64,000 nt of DNA from positions 142,315,368-142,379,367 of the forward strand of contig JALGPY010000001.1 in the NCBI GenBank assembly GCA_023055425.1. Direction: 5' to 3'. Under the pieces are notes generated by a model. That model saw only the letters and a list, made by a program, of their open reading frames with translations, had not been told where the DNA came from and searched no databases. Position 1 is the stretch's first letter, and each line of letters starts with the position of its first letter. This document shows, one piece after another, positions 22,680 to 36,079 of the stretch. The position numbers and the translations under genes are program-made. The DNA is from Linanthus parryae (taxonomy: Eukaryota > Streptophyta > Magnoliopsida > Ericales > Polemoniaceae).

Positions 22680-25600
22680 TCAAGAAAGAAGACCCACTGA
22701 AGTTGCGCACAACTTCAGTTTCTCAACAGTAACAACCTTTGTGAACATGTCTGCTGGATTCTCACTTCCACAAATCTTCTCAAGCTGAACCTGACCATCA
22801 TCAAGTAACTCACGGATGAAATGATACTTTGTCTCAATATGCTTGGTCTTAGAATGGAACGCTGGATTTTTAGCAAGAAAAATAGCACTCTGACTGTCAC
22901 TGTGAAGCGTGCCATTCTCCTGTATCTTCCCCAACTCTCCCAAGAACCTCTGCAACCATACCATCTCCTTTGCAGCTTCCGTGATAGCAATATACTCAGC
23001 TTCCGTTGTTGAAGAGCAACAACCTTCTGTAAGTTAGAACCCCACGACACTGCTGTAGGGTTTTGATTCATGGATGAGCAACGGAAACACAAACAATCAC
23101 AAAAACCATGCAAAACCCTCCAAGGATCACAAGTCAAGAGACATAACGATGGTAAGGGTTAGAAATCAATAACACACCTTAGGGTTCTCCTTTGATGACT
23201 TCAAACGCGAATTGTGTCACGTTCTCTATGGTTGATCCACGCCTAGAGTTGATCCTAGATCTCCCAAGTCCTTGGTGCTAGCCCGGAAGAGGAAGAGGAA
23301 GAAGAATCACGCAAAACGAGATCCAAAGGAGGGTCTCTCGGCCTCCTTGTGGCCGACGGGGACGGGCGGCGGCAAAGGGGCGGTCGGGTCCCTTTGTTGC
23401 TTGCTCTCTCTCCTTTTGTTCTCTCCCACTCTTTGTTATGTTCAATTATGAGCATAAGTTATGTGGGAAGGAAGGAAGGAAGGTCCTTTATATAGTCCAA
23501 CAACTCCTTGCCAACTATCTAAAGGACTTATTCTAGTCCTACTAGAATTCAATTTAGTCCCTTCCTTGCAAATTAGTCTCTACTAAGTTTGCAAGGTTTT
23601 GCAAAGTGATCCTTCTAATTAATTAATCCAATTAATTAATTCCCAAATCTAGTTCAACTCTATATAGCGTGTGACCCCATAGGTTCTATCTAGTTGGTAG
23701 CAACTATTTGCTAATATGGAGCGGTCTCTAGCAAAACATCCATTCTAGCCAACTAATAGAATAGTCATCTTGACAACCTTTGTACAAGTAATTGTCTCAT
23801 CCCTTTGTCTCTATATCCGGATTGGACACAAGACATACAAGTCACACTCGTATATCCAATCCATAGTTTCTCGATCCATGGGAATAGCCTTATTCGTGCA
23901 AATAACATCAATATCCCATATTGATTTATTTGAGTCTGACCAGACATTCTATAAGCACTATCCCTCGAGTGGCCTAGGATATTTGCTCTCGTTATGTGGG
24001 AGGGACAAATTCTATCTACGTCCACTACGATCTCTAAGCTTACTTCTTATTGTATCCAGTACACGCCTTTATAACTACCCAGTTACAGTGTAGCGTTTAA
24101 CGCTACCAATATCACAATAATCCACAACTAGAATATCTAGTGACTTCAAGTCTAAGGATGACAATACCATTGCACCGCGAGAAGCGCTTGTGACTTAACA
24201 TAACGTGTATGTAGCCTTCTCGGAGATGGGTCAATCCAGTGCAACATTCCCTAATGCACACCTATGTGTTGGATCGTGATATCTCCATATCAATCCAACC
24301 CCATACTAGTCTATAGATGATTGTCCCATTAATCATTATAATTGACTAGGGATATTTAAGATAAACAACACAATTGTAATCTAAGGACTTCATTATATTA
24401 AATATCCAATAAATAATAAATGAATTTCTAGCCACAAATAATTCATACTAAACTAGATTGCTTCTAGGGCATCTATTCCAACAACTGCCGTACCACCCAA
24501 GGTGAACACATACCCTGTAGTACTCTTCCTCTTATCCAGATCACCAGCAAGATCAGCATCAACAAAATCCTTAAGTTTCAAAGCACCTCCACCGAAACAT
24601 AAGCACATGTCTGAAGAACCTCTCAAGTATCTTAAGATCCATTTAACTGTCTCCCAATGTTGCTTTCCTGGATTACTCATGTACCTGCTCACAACTCCCA
24701 CTGCATGGGAAATATCTGGCCTAGTACAAACCATAGCATACATCAACGAACAAATAGCTGAGGCATATGGAGTCTTATCCATGTGTTCCCGTTCTTCAAC
24801 TGTCTTTGGTGAATCATCTTTACTCAATCTAAAATGACCCCCCAACGGAGTGTTCACAGGCTTAGCCTGATCCATGCTGAATCTGCTTAGTACCTTCTTC
24901 ACATACTCTGTCTGGGACAAATACAAAGTACCTCTGGCTCTATCTCTGACTATCCTCATACCAAGAATCTGACTTGCAGGGCCCAAGTCCTTCATGGCAA
25001 ACTGTATAGACAATTTCTTCTTCAAGTTGTTAATCTCATCCAAACTAGATTCTGCGATCAGCATATCATCAACGTATAACAACAAGATAATGTAGGAGCC
25101 ATCAAACTGTCTAACATAGCAACAATGGTCTGCATGACATCTCGTGTACTTTAAGCTGCACATAACTATCAAATTTCTTGTTCCACTGCCGAGGAGCTTG
25201 TTTCAGACCATACAAGCTCTTCTTCAACCTACACACAAGATTCTCATTTCCCTGTACCTCGAAACCCTCTGGCTGATGCATATACAATTCTTCCTCCAAG
25301 TCACCATGAAGGAATGCAGTCTTTACATCTAACTGCTCAAGATGTAAGTCTTCTTGAGCAACCATACTCAGCACCAACCTGATAGTTGTAAGCTTCACCA
25401 CAGGTGAAAATATCTCAGAATAATCGATTCCCCGCTTCTGCTGGTACCCCTTCACAACAAGTCTGGCCTTATACCGTTTACTTCCATCAGATTCATTCTT
25501 CACACGATATACCCACCTGTTATGAAGTGCCCTCTTCCCTGTTGGAAGTTCAGCTAACTCCCATGTCTGATTCCGAAGTAAAGAATCCATCTCATCATTC

Positions 25601-27181
25601 ATTGCTGACTCCCACTTGCTAGAGTGAGCATCCTGCAAAGTCTCTGCATAAGTCTCAGGCTCACCAGCATCAGTCAACAATATATAATTAAGACTAGGGG
25701 AGTAACGCTCTGGGACCTTTCTGTTCCTAGTCCCCACCCGAGTTCTAATATAGGTCTTCAGAGGAGTGTTCTTGTCCTTTGCAACTGGCTGTGACTCAGT
25801 AGTGTCAGGCACACTAGACTGATCCTGCGGAACATCATCACTGGGAGTGACATCCTCAAGAATATCTGGACAAACATACGAAGGAGTAGCTGGGACTTTA
25901 TCCTCTGTATCAATAGCAACACTCGCCCTATCCTTATACATCATCTTCTCATTGAAGATCACATATTTGCTTCTTATAATTTTCATGTTCTTAGCATCCC
26001 AGAATCTGTAACCAAATTGTGCATCTCCATAGCCAATAAAGAAACAAATCTTGGACTTTGCATCTAGCTTACTACGTCTGGCAGAATCAATATGAACATA
26101 AGAAACACAACCGAAAACTTTCAAATGATCAAAACTAACCTCTTTTCCGCTCCATACTTCTTCAGGCAATCTGAATTCCAACGGAACTGAAGGTCCACGG
26201 TTTATGCAATAAACCGCTGTGCTAACTGCATCTGCCCAGAAATTCTTTGGTAATCCAGAACAAAGCCTCATGCTTCTAGCTCTCTCATTGATGGTCCTAT
26301 TCATGCGCTCAGCCATACCATTCTGCTGTGGTGTCCCGGGAAGAGTATTTTTCGAGTCTAACTCCATGCGTAGCACAATAATCCTTAAGTCCACCATCAA
26401 TGTATTCTCCACCATTATCAGATCTCAAACACTTCAATTTCAAACCTGTTTCAGTCTCAACCATGGCTTTCCACTTTTTAAAAGTTTCAAATACATCAGA
26501 TTTATTTTTCATAAAATAAACCCATACTTTCCTACTGAAATCATCAATGAAAGTGACATAGTATTGATATCCTCCTAGCGACGCTACTGGTGAAGGACCC
26601 CACACATCTGTGTGCACGAGATCCAGCTTGCTTGATCTCAAGGCACGACCGCCTTTCAAGAAATTGACTCTCTTCTGCTTTCCCATAATACAGCTCTCAC
26701 AAATACCCAGATCAACAGACTTCAGCTTTGAGAGCTAACCTTGGGACTGCAATATCTTCATACCTCTATGACTCATATGACCAAGTCTGCGATGCCACAA
26801 ATCAGCGTCTTGCTCAGCTTCAGCAACTGCTACTGTATCACTCGGTCCCGAAGTCATGTACAAAGTTCCTGTTTTCTTACCACAAGCAAGTATCATGGAA
26901 CCTTTCAAAACCTTCCATGCACCACTTGAGAAGACCACAGAGTTACCATCATCATCAAGTTGTCCCACCGATATCAAATTCTTCTTCAGTTCAGGAACAT
27001 GTCTCACCTTCCGCAAAGTCCATACAGAACCACTTCCAAGCTTGACATCAATATCACCCTGACCAACAATATTCAGCGGCTCCCCATCTGCCAAGTACAC
27101 CTTTCCAAAATCCCCAGCAGTATAGTTCTGCATAATTTCACGGTGCGAGGTAGTATGGAAAGAAGCACCCGAATCTAATAT
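22680..27181 (-). pseudogene. Decayed pol of copia-2
   Basis: After the gag frame the same frame continues past a stop with the protease-side residues, then 27133-26735 (ends in the HRRLGHMSHRG zinc-finger part of integrase) and, after another stop, 26686-26309 (VHTDVWGP, FIDDFSRKVWVYF, LRSDNGGEYI: two Asp of the DDE core). A frame change leads to 26415-25111 (PQQNGMAER, the Glu region; then the RT start with WVYRVKN and DVKTAFLHG). Another frame change leads to 25172-24453 (YVDDM box, RNase H start). The solo LTR interrupts here. RNase H resumes at 23053 and ends at 22680 (LHSDSQSAIFLAKNP, KTKHIETKYHFIRE) after a further frame change near 23010. Catalytic motifs are recognisable but no full frame survives. 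Confidence 0.8.
23054..24483 (-). mobile_element. Solo LTR of the copia-3 family inside copia-2
   Basis: 1430 bases, TGTAGGGTTTTGATTCATGG ... CTATTCCAACA, flanked by the 5-bp duplication ACTGC (23049-23053 and 24484-24488). Clearly the same LTR as 46948-48378 and 54017-55447. The lone LTR with intact duplication means that a full element inserted in the RNase H region of copia-2 and was later reduced by recombination between its two LTRs. Confidence 0.92.
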
Positions 27182-28060
27182 TCAATCATCAACGGGACTA
27201 TACACAGCAAGAAGTAAAGCATCTTGAATTTCATCACTGACTGCATTCACCGAATTCCCAGACTTTCCTCTGTTTTTATTCGTTGCCTTACAATCACTCT
27301 TAAAGTGTCCTGATTTACCACAGTTCCAGCAGTTAACCCTGCTTCCATCCCTTGTCTGCGATTTTCCACGACTGGTACCCCCATGCTTAGATTTTGATTT
27401 TCCCCGATTATTATTATCATTCCTTTCGTTGCTTCTGCCACGATTATCAACATTATAGGCTGAACCCGAAGGTTCACCAGAATCTTTACGACGCACTTCT
27501 TCAGCCAGAATTAAATCACGTATGTTATCATACTTCAACTTTTCCTTTCCAACAGAATTACTAACAGCAGTTCGCATAGATTCCCAACTATTAGGTAATG
27601 ACGCTAATAGTATCAAAGCCCTAACCTCATCATCAAAGTCAATTTCAACAACAGACAATTGATTCATAATTGTATTGAAATCAGTAAGATGTTGAGCAAC
27701 CAACATACCTTCTGTCATCTTCAGATTGAACATACGCTTCATCAAGTACACCTTGTTATTAGCAAACGGAGTCTCGTACATTCCTGACAACGTCTTTATC
27801 AGCGAAGCTGTAGTAGTCTCCTTAATAACGTTGTGCGCAACCGACCTTGACAGCGTCAACCGAATAATGCCCAGAACCTGTCGATCCATAACCTTCCAGT
27901 CTTCCTCCTTCATGGCTTCAGGCTTTACCCCCTCCAGTGGAGCGTGCAGTTTCTTTCCATACAGATAGTCCTCTATCTGCATCTTCGAGTACGCATAATC
28001 TGTGCCGTCGAACTTTTCAATTCCAGAACCTTTCATCTCATCTGCCATCGTTTTTCCCAA
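27182..28060 (-). pseudogene. gag of copia-2 (open, part of a dead element)
   Basis: 292-residue open frame with the copia gag layout: an N-terminal FDGTDYAYSKMQIEDYL segment, a central helical UBN2-type region (LMKRMFNLKMTEG, LILLASLPNSW), a basic Arg/Lys/Asn linker, and a CCHC zinc knuckle CWNCGKSGHFKSDC near residues 242-255. The frame ends with a stop at 27182, just before protease. Its start ATG follows the primer-binding site by about 15 bases. I list it as part of the defective element even though this segment is open. Confidence 0.8.
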
Positions 28061-28075
28061 ACCCTAGCGAACCTG

Positions 28076-28087
28076 GCTCTGATACCA
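28076..28087 (-). other. Primer-binding site of copia-2
   Basis: GCTCTGATACCA on the plus strand, i.e. TGGTATCAGAGC on the element strand, two bases from the 5' LTR. Confidence 0.85.
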
Positions 28088-28089
28088 GT

Positions 28090-28331
28090 TGTTGTGAAGA
28101 AACGAAAAATATGCAGAAAGAAAGAATCAAAACACACAGATTTACGTGGTTCGGCAAAACAGCCTACTCCACGGAGTTGCAGAGATTTCACTAGAACAGA
28201 CGAATCGTCTCAGAGAGAATTACAAGCGAAATCAGAACGCTCAACATAACATGCTACGAACCCTAAGAACTCTATAAATAGACAACCTATCAAACCGGGC
28301 CGGATCCAAGCCCAAACGGGTCAAAACGGGT
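28090..28331 (-). repeat. Truncated 5' LTR of copia-2
   Basis: Matches the first 242 bases of 22161-22586 with few differences (e.g. GAAGAAACG against GATAAAACG), then the match stops after 'aaaacgggtc'. The outer 184 bases are missing. Confidence 0.8.
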
Positions 28332-29279
28332 CAACCTATTAATCATTTAGATTAATATCCTTCCTTCCCACAAGTAGAAATTGCTAGTGCGCAATTTCTG
28401 TCATGGATCAAAATGTCTCAATAATATTGCTCCCATTGCATTATAAACAATACTCAAAATAACTATTTTACCTTCTTCATGGAGTACCTAATGCAGTGGG
28501 AAACTGGAATTGTACTCTTTCTTAACCCATCATAAAATAGAAAATTCTTTATTAGTGATGGACCACTAATGCTATGGTACTGTCATGTTACCACATCAAC
28601 ATCTCTAATGAGACAGTTGATAATTACTGAAAGTAGAAGGATCAGACTGTAATTTCTTTTCTCACCATACGGCCAACTCAGCTACATCATAAGAACTAGT
28701 ACTTCCTCTATTTCTCTTCTATATTTCCAGTTGAATTTTTTTCACCTGTTATTATGTTATTTTTGACCCGTTTGCCAATCAAATCAAATAGTGAAAAAAA
28801 TCAACTGAGAAGACATTTGTGAAACAGAGGTAGTTCTTGACTTCTTGTTCTTTTTGTGTTAACAACTAACAAGATCCCATATGATATTGCTAGTCAAATC
28901 ACCTCAAAATGCTTGAAATAAAAAACCACCAGACACTGATGTCTAGGGACAGAGAGAGTACCAGTATAAAACATCAGTACAATATCATTGAACTGGTGGT
29001 CCATTCACACTAATTAATCGATCACAAGTTTCATCAGCATGACTTCATTATATACACACGGTACTCGACCCTCATCTCAAGTACTGTTATTAATTTACAA
29101 AGCAACGGATGCAGTTAGCGAAGACTCCGTTTGAAATGAAGCACTTCCAATACCCATGTATTTACACTGAAGCGATCTCACCAACAAGCAGCAACTGACA
29201 TTGATCACATAACTGTGCAGAGGAAGCCAGGCACGATAGGGGAGGTCGGTTGCTTGGCGGTTAGGGGTTAAGATTGAAT
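28332..29279. other. Intergenic DNA downstream of VPE copy 1
   Basis: AT-rich. It includes the 3' UTR of the minus-strand VPE gene near 29100-29279 and a small Stowaway-like element at 28702-28830. No gene seen. Confidence 0.5.
28702..28830. mobile_element. Short Stowaway-like MITE
   Basis: CTTCCTCTATTTCTC next to a TA on the left, and GAAACAGAGG next to a TA on the right, are imperfect inverted repeats. The interior is also partly palindromic ('tccagttgaattttt' against 'aaaaaatcaactgag'). Confidence 0.45.
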
Positions 29280-32200
29280 TCAGGCACTGAAACCCTGCTT
29301 GAGCGAGCTCCAATGACCAGAAGGGACAGTAACGCAGGCTTGTGCTGATGCCTCAGACATTTGCTCCTTTGTAATTCCAGCATTGCAGATGTTAGCGACC
29401 GATCGCATGTGTTTCATCCCATATTGTGACAGCGATCCACAATGTGTCTCAAATGTCCTCACCTGCACATATGAGAAGAACACTAACAATGTTCATATCT
29501 ATAGTTTCACACCCTTCTTCAATGTTTAGACGACTCATTTCTAAAGTGATGGCCACCATATTAAGCGGAACTAAGAGTAAATATTGGGTACAGAGTGTCT
29601 ACAGTCACACTAAGTCCTCCAACTCAAAAGGATTCGGGTGATTATCTCAACTTAAATGCATAAAAGCTGTAGAGGTCCACAAGTACTTTTGCATTCCTCA
29701 GACAAACATCAAATGCGGTTATGTGGGGATGGGTATTATGACAATAATTCATGAAGTGCAAATTGGTAAAAAACATGTACATAAAAACTGAAATGTTACC
29801 ATGGTTCGAAGACAGTCCCAGTCATCAACAAGAGGTTTTCCAGCAGGGCGGGCAGCTTCCAGGACCTCAGGACCCTTTTCAATCCCGAATAGAAGTTTTC
29901 CGACCATCTTTATGCTACTGTCGATGTGCAGTCTATGTGAGATAGCCTCAAAAAACTGCTTCCCAGCTTCAATCTTCCTTGAAGACCCTTCTGGAGCCTT
30001 ACGGAACTACAAGTACAAACATTGGACATTCAGTGCTGAACAGATGCAGAAAAGATGTTCATTAAAGCAAATAGTTGTCCAATAAACCAATCTAAGTGGT
30101 GGATACTTAGGTCTATCCACTAACTTAACCACCAGCAAATTTCCTTTTTTATTTTCCTCAGTCAAAACTGGTTGCGTTTCTTACTCACTTTGAGACATGG
30201 CATCACAAACTTTGACTATCCCTTCTGGACCCAGTCTTAATCAGAAACAGTTTTCTTTTTTGTTTATATCCTTAGTTTTGCACTTAGAGCAACTACCCAA
30301 AAGCACAAAGATAGTCGGGGCCATGAAATCAATAAAATTGGAAAAAGTTCAATGACCGACTTGATATTGGTTACTCCCAATGCCCTTCTACCTACAGCAG
30401 CCTTGACCATTTCTAAGTTAACTATTGTCCAAATTTCAACCATTTGTGTCATCCTCGTCCACACCACATGCATTCAAAACAATTGTAGCGAACAGATCTT
30501 GACCGATTGTCGCGATGAAACATGTTAACAAGAAATACTGAAATAGTATGCATACCTTGTGCCAGAAGTGCAGGAGATCAGCATCACGCTGGTTAACAGC
30601 TTTTGAAGGTGGTCTCAGGAAGTTGTCATCCCTAAATGTGTAGTTATCATTCGAAGGATTTGTTCCAATGTACTGGAAAAGCTTCTCCTTACTCAGATGA
30701 AGGTCTCCATATTGCATCACGTGAGAACCGTACGCAGAATTTCCATTTGCAGTTCTTCTTTTAACCTGTGACGCATAATCAAATATTAAAGTTTAAACAA
30801 GAATGAGGGTAAAGCATATGATATTTCCAAGCATAACTTTAACGCATAATTTCTACAATCATGCATAAGGACCCTTAGAAACAATGTTGCATTTAACAAA
30901 CTCTTACCAGCTCATATTGCTGCCTCAAACTTTCTGTCCGCAAATTATGAATGTCACTGTTCAAGATATCGGAAATCAGTAATGCAGCACAGAAAGTGTT
31001 CTATATGAACAAGTCATGCAGGTGATTGAACCGAGGCACCAAGCAAATCAGGGGGATTGCACATTATGGTTATACTATACCTCAAGTTAGTTCCATAATT
31101 CCAGCTAATAAAATCCAACTTAAATATGCATATTCCCTAGATGTATAATGTGATTACTACTTCATCTTTCTAGCCAGTTGGTAGCATAAAATCCAACTTA
31201 AATAGTACTAACTGTAGATATCATAAGAAGGAGATATACTACTCTTTAAGGTACTTAAAGGGCCATTTGTCCTTCCGGTGCGTACTTTTCTTTTTAACCA
31301 AACAGCTTAGACAGTTAAACATGTCGAGCATACCTGTCTTCCATCCAGGCAACACTATACAGGTCACCCAAACAGGTCTCATATTCTTCTGGAGGACTGG
31401 GATACTCCCCAGGGCAGTAAGTCCCCCAACTACTCTCTTCTGCATTGGCCGCAGTGGTTGCATATATATTTAGGCCTTGTGGAAGAAGACCTTCAAAGAT
31501 ACTCCCGGACTCACAGGCTTCAAGATAGAATACCTGAGAACAGTGAAAATGCAAATTATTATCGACAGTGACATAAACCTTTAATTGCTTTCCTAGGATG
31601 AGGGAAGTTAGCTTGGATATAGCGAATCATTAGTGAAGTTGTGGCTTACCAAGCTTTTATAAGTCCCTGAAGCATGCTTCTTTTTCAACGTATCAACCAG
31701 TTCATTTGCATAGAGGAAAGGACTATTCGGCATCCCTGAAAAATAATCACAGGATGCACCAAGAGCCTCAATAATTCACAATCTTCAACGGATGTAATAG
31801 TTCTGATGATATACCATACACTCTTTATATATTATAATAGAAGATGGCATGTCTGTAATTTCCACATCAGAGGTTTGAGAAATTTCACTTTACAACCCCA
31901 CAAACTACTTTCGTGAAGTTCCTTAGTTCCCGAAGAAAAAAGTTCAGTTCATATAGATTGAAACCCTTCAAAAAGATATAATCTTGATTATGCCTGAAGA
32001 GAAGTAACTGAACAATCACTACCGTGGTCATCTAAAAAAAAGGATCATATTTTTGGTGAGGCGTTCAACAAAAGCAAGGGTGAAGTGTTATTTGAAAATT
32101 TTGCTAGCAACAGCGGAATGGTGTTTCTACAAGCAGGTTCTGGTGAAAGACATGTAAAGAGGAGTTGAACTCCACAAAGAGATCTAATAGAGATGATAAC

Positions 32201-35200
32201 AACGCCTGAATATGTAACACCAGCCAATGTGCAGCCTTTATGTAGGGCACTTGTTACCAATACCTTCAGTGAAAGCTTCATCAGATTAAATTCAAGATAT
32301 TTCATTTAAAAATATTCAATTTTTTCCATACACTGGATTCTGGTACTGCAACTAGTTTTTACGGTCTACAAAGCTTGATTGAAACAATTTTCAGGCTGAT
32401 GAATTAGGATTTCAGTAAGCTTTTAAGATCAACTGGACAAGAACAATATGAATAGCAAATAATCAAAGGTCTTGCAGTGGGGTGTCAACTTATATAAGTA
32501 GGCAAGAAAAGTAAGACTGAAAATATCTGTGGCGTGGTGTAATTCACTCTGATATGACTCGAAGGTAAGTTCCACGTCCATAAATAGTCAAGAAAATAAA
32601 TCGATACGTGACGTGAAGTGTAATTAACACTGTTTATGATGCTCAAGACATCGAAATTGGCACAAATATGGTGTTTCTGAACCATGCAAGAGCCGCGAAA
32701 TAAGACGTTTTCGGAAGAAACAAGAGCAGCATAGAGCAAGAATGCATACACGTGAACTTCAATATTTATCAAGAAAGCTATAATGTTCCACATTGATGAT
32801 AGTCCGTCAGGTTCAAACACTCCGCGGTATAAGTTAATGGCAAATTAGAAACATTTTCCAAAACATGATTTTGCATATATTAGTACACAAAATTCCAACC
32901 AACCAACAAATTGTAGAGTGCTGTGTGTGTTTGTGTGTGGGTTGAGAGAGAGAGCACTAACCAAGAACCCCTGGACCCCCATGATCACTGTAATATATGA
33001 AAATATGGTCATTTGGACCGCTGTCGACAACCTTTCCACTACCACCCGTAATAGCACTTTTATTCCCAAGGATAGCAGCAAGAAAGTTGTTAACAGTGAC
33101 CTCCTTCCCAGTATAATCCTGCTCAAATATAAAGTTACCGCATTAGCAAGAAGATTATATCAAGATATTGCATCTGGGTAAATGCATGCAATATACAGAC
33201 CTTTGGCACTCCGTTGTATACATCATCACCATGTGGACTGTTAATTATGATTCCAGGCCTGGGGTTTTCCTCATTGAGAGCGATGTCATCATACATAAAA
33301 ACAATTATGTTTTCATCTTTAAGCCCACCTTTCTTCAATAGTTGATAGGCATGACAAACATCAGACTGAAGAAAGATAAAAAGAAAACATCAGTACTTGC
33401 CCAATGGAAGGAAGTGCATAAGAACAAATAACCACGTCCTGAGAAAAGAACCCCAATACTATCATGTCGTAGTAATTTTGAGAGGAAGACTCCAGAGATT
33501 GTATAGTTAATCATCTAATTAACATACCTTAAGAATGGGTAAAGTACAAGTAATGTACATGTAGATGTCTAAAGGTTCTAAGATGCTGAACCAGTTAAAA
33601 TACAACTATTCTTGGGACTAGAGGCACGACAGAACAGTAATGATTCGATAAAATAGGGGTTTAGAGCTTTTTGAAGCTGGGCTGAGTAGAATCAGCCGGG
33701 CACAACAACGGTATGATGTGTACTGGGGATTATCGTCTGCAATTTTCAATAGGATTTTGGGTAAAAATCAAAGAATTGGGTGGAGAACAGCAGGTACCGA
33801 TGATACAGCATATGGAATATCAAATTCTTTTTCAACGTAATTCTCATTAATGGAATTCCAAGTCTCCCTCCTCTCCCAAGCCAACATATCTTGTTTATAC
33901 CCTTCTTGTGAGACACCCTAGGGATATGGCAGGCCCATAGGGAGCCCTTTGGACTATGTCAGGCCCATTAACTATAGAAATAGTTTTGAGGCCTAAAACG
34001 CCTTAATCCAAGCAGAACAATTAGCAGAGGAGTCTCCCCCGTATTCAGCCCCTCTAGACACGAACCCTCGGCGGCTAGCGTGCTTAGTGAAGTAGTCTCT
34101 CACGGATAGCACACCTCTAGCCATTGACCTCTCATGTTTGTACTTCAGATCAGTTTCTGCCCCACCGGCAGCGGTGAAGCTGGACGACCTCAAGCGAGCT
34201 ACGCCACTAACCGACTTTGGTTAGGGAAAATAAGTTGACATCCCAAATGCTACGCCTCAGCCCCTACCACGCCTTATCATCTTGCCCTTATCTGCCATGT
34301 ACTAAGTCCTCTGATATAGAGAACCTTCCTTAGTTCCACGAAACTATATCGTTTCAAAGAATAATCACCCAGGATCCCAGTGGCGGAGCCACATGAGGGC
34401 ACGGGTGTGCAAGTGCACCCCCAAAATTTTCGTTAACTACTACTATACCCCCTAAATTCTGTATTTTTTCAACTGTGCCCTTCATTAAGTAGCATGTGTG
34501 CACCCCAAACATATTTGTCCCGTGCGTTTTGCGATATTGTGCCACACCACTAAGAAAACCTGGCTCCGCCACTGCGGGGATCCCCTGGCCCCTGGGGTTA
34601 GCAAGGTCCTTCTTCAACCTAAGCTCTGTAGCAGGTAAGTCAATCATTTTAGTTTTCTGTGTTCAAACTACAAAGAGTTGAAGAACATTACTTTATTTGA
34701 ACTATGAGTTTCCTTTAACCAATGTTCTCAGTGATTAGGAATTGTCACTTACTGCGTTCCACCAAAATGCAGATCCCGTCAATCGTTAAATTCTTTTGTA
34801 ATCCTTTAAGCATCCTCATCTGTGTAGTCTACCACTGGCAGCTAACCACTACTATTTTGACTACATTCAAAATCAATAAGAAATCCATATTTCTCTGATT
34901 CACTTTCACAAATAAGAATGAGAGCCGCACCTCTAGTTCTGGTATGCTTATTATACAGTGGTAGTTGTTGGTCGATACATGTGCAAATGATACTGGACGT
35001 GGTAGAAGTATAACTACTTGCTCTAATATTATCAAAGGACTGAAAGGGCATGAATGAAATGCACTGCAGTTATTGCATGAAGTCCACAAGCAGAAGAAGA
35101 ATGAGGTAGTTCTTGGTTAATACAAGTGCAAACGATACTGGACATCGAAGAACTACACTTTCAAGCCAAGAGAGAGCTCAACTATCTACAGCCTCGCGAT

Positions 35201-36079
35201 CATTATGAATAAAAAAATCAAGAATGGTATGTGTGTGAACAACCAAAGCAAGCACCACGCATACTGCATTGTGGCATAGTGTACAAACTACAAACTCTCC
35301 AGCTTGATAACATTGAATTATACCCTAAAATGAATTTCAACCAGGCAGAAACATATATACATTCTCTTGTTGGTGAAAAATAAGAAAAGTCAGCTTCATC
35401 GAAGCTGATTCTAACGAAAAAAAAAAAAGATATATGATCAGTCATGTTGCCCTAAACAGCCTTACAGTTCTGTAAACCCCCTCTAAAAGTTTCACCCTGA
35501 AACTTTCCCCACAAAACTCGGTCAAAGGAACAAGAAATTCACCGACACATAAGAACACAATGGGAAAAATATAGTCCAGATTAATTTGAACCACTTTGTC
35601 CACATAGTTAATAAGCAAAGACCATATGATTCCCTTTACCAAATAAGCTGATGATACAATTAGTTACAATATCACAAAAAAGCTAATAAATTAAACAAAT
35701 CAACATCAGTTCAAGCTCATTAATACCTAACTGTTGCGTTACTAACCCTAATTCACCTCAAAACAATGAAAAAGCATAAAAGTCAAAGACGAGAGCATAA
35801 AAGTCAAAGACGAGAGCATAAACTCACCTGATGCCTGTAATTCCAGTATCCATTCGATCCGGCGAGAAGAACCGCCCACCTCGTCCCCGCAGAGTCGTCA
35901 TCGCCGCCATTGCTGCCGTCATCGCCACCGTCGGTAAAGAATCGGGAAGCTTCGGTGGGCATCCTGATCAAATCGGGTAATCTGACCACATCGTCGGCGA
36001 ATACGCGACCTTCGGTGACGATGCTCGTCAACAGAGGGAGGAGGAGGAGGAGGAGTGAGGCGGAGAGACGGCGAGTCAT
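29280..36079 (-). CDS. VPE: Vacuolar processing enzyme / legumain (copy 1), complete
   Basis: Cysteine protease of family C13 that cuts after Asn (and Asp) in the vacuole, maturing seed and vacuolar proteins and acting in plant cell death. Exons (minus): 36079-35828, 33365-33201, 33118-32962, 31735-31650, 31533-31334, 30956-30908, 30765-30556, 30006-29800, 29462-29280. All introns are GT-AG and the joined frame is open for 502 residues. Signal peptide 1-25 (Leu-rich); short N-terminal propeptide; core from [19 protein letters not shown] (Arg67 would line the S1 pocket). Catalytic His185 is in [12 protein letters not shown] and Cys227 in [10 protein letters not shown]2 gatekeeper-type motif SSWGTYC at 254-260; polyproline loop [15 protein letters not shown] follows. 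The C-terminal alpha-helical prodomain ends SLKQGFSA. Length and nine-exon plan fit the family. All motifs are of the protease type (WGT, GP). A tandem copy follows at 37628. Confidence 0.95.
32944..32955. repeat. Short GA run at the intron 3 donor of VPE copy 1
   Basis: GAGAGAGAGAGA just inside the intron, matched by a much longer GA microsatellite at the same place in copy 2 (41776-41825). Confidence 0.6.
33640..34690. other. Extra ~1 kb block in intron 1 of VPE copy 1
   Basis: On either side of this block the intron matches intron 1 of copy 2 (around 42485 and 42530: 'gggactag' on the left, 'aaccaatgtt' on the right). The block itself has no counterpart there. It is less AT-rich than the rest of the intron and includes the inverted-repeat element 34378-34574. 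I see no gene in it; the ORF at 33993-34193 is unsupported. Confidence 0.5.
34378..34574. mobile_element. Small TIR element (CAGTGGCGGAGCCA type)
   Basis: Terminal inverted repeats CAGTGGCGGAGCCA (34378-34391) and TGGCTCCGCCACTG (34561-34574) are perfect over 14 bases. Flanks contain 'aggatccc' on the left and 'gggatccc' on the right, which may be a blurred 8-bp duplication as in hAT elements. No coding capacity. Confidence 0.65.

Larger units (their letters stand above)
22161..28331 (-). mobile_element. Truncated Ty1/copia element copia-2, carrying a nested solo LTR
   Basis: Minus-strand element. The 3' LTR is 22161-22586. The coding region follows in reverse order (RNase H near 22680-23050, reverse transcriptase 24484-25500, integrase 25900-26690, protease about 27100, gag 27182-28060), then the primer-binding site 28076-28087 and a truncated 5' LTR from 28090. 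The two LTRs match until about 28331, where the 5' LTR stops after 242 of 426 bases, so no target duplication can be checked. It is interrupted at 23054-24483 by a solo LTR of the copia-1/copia-3 family. Several stops and frame changes show that it is dead. Confidence 0.85.
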
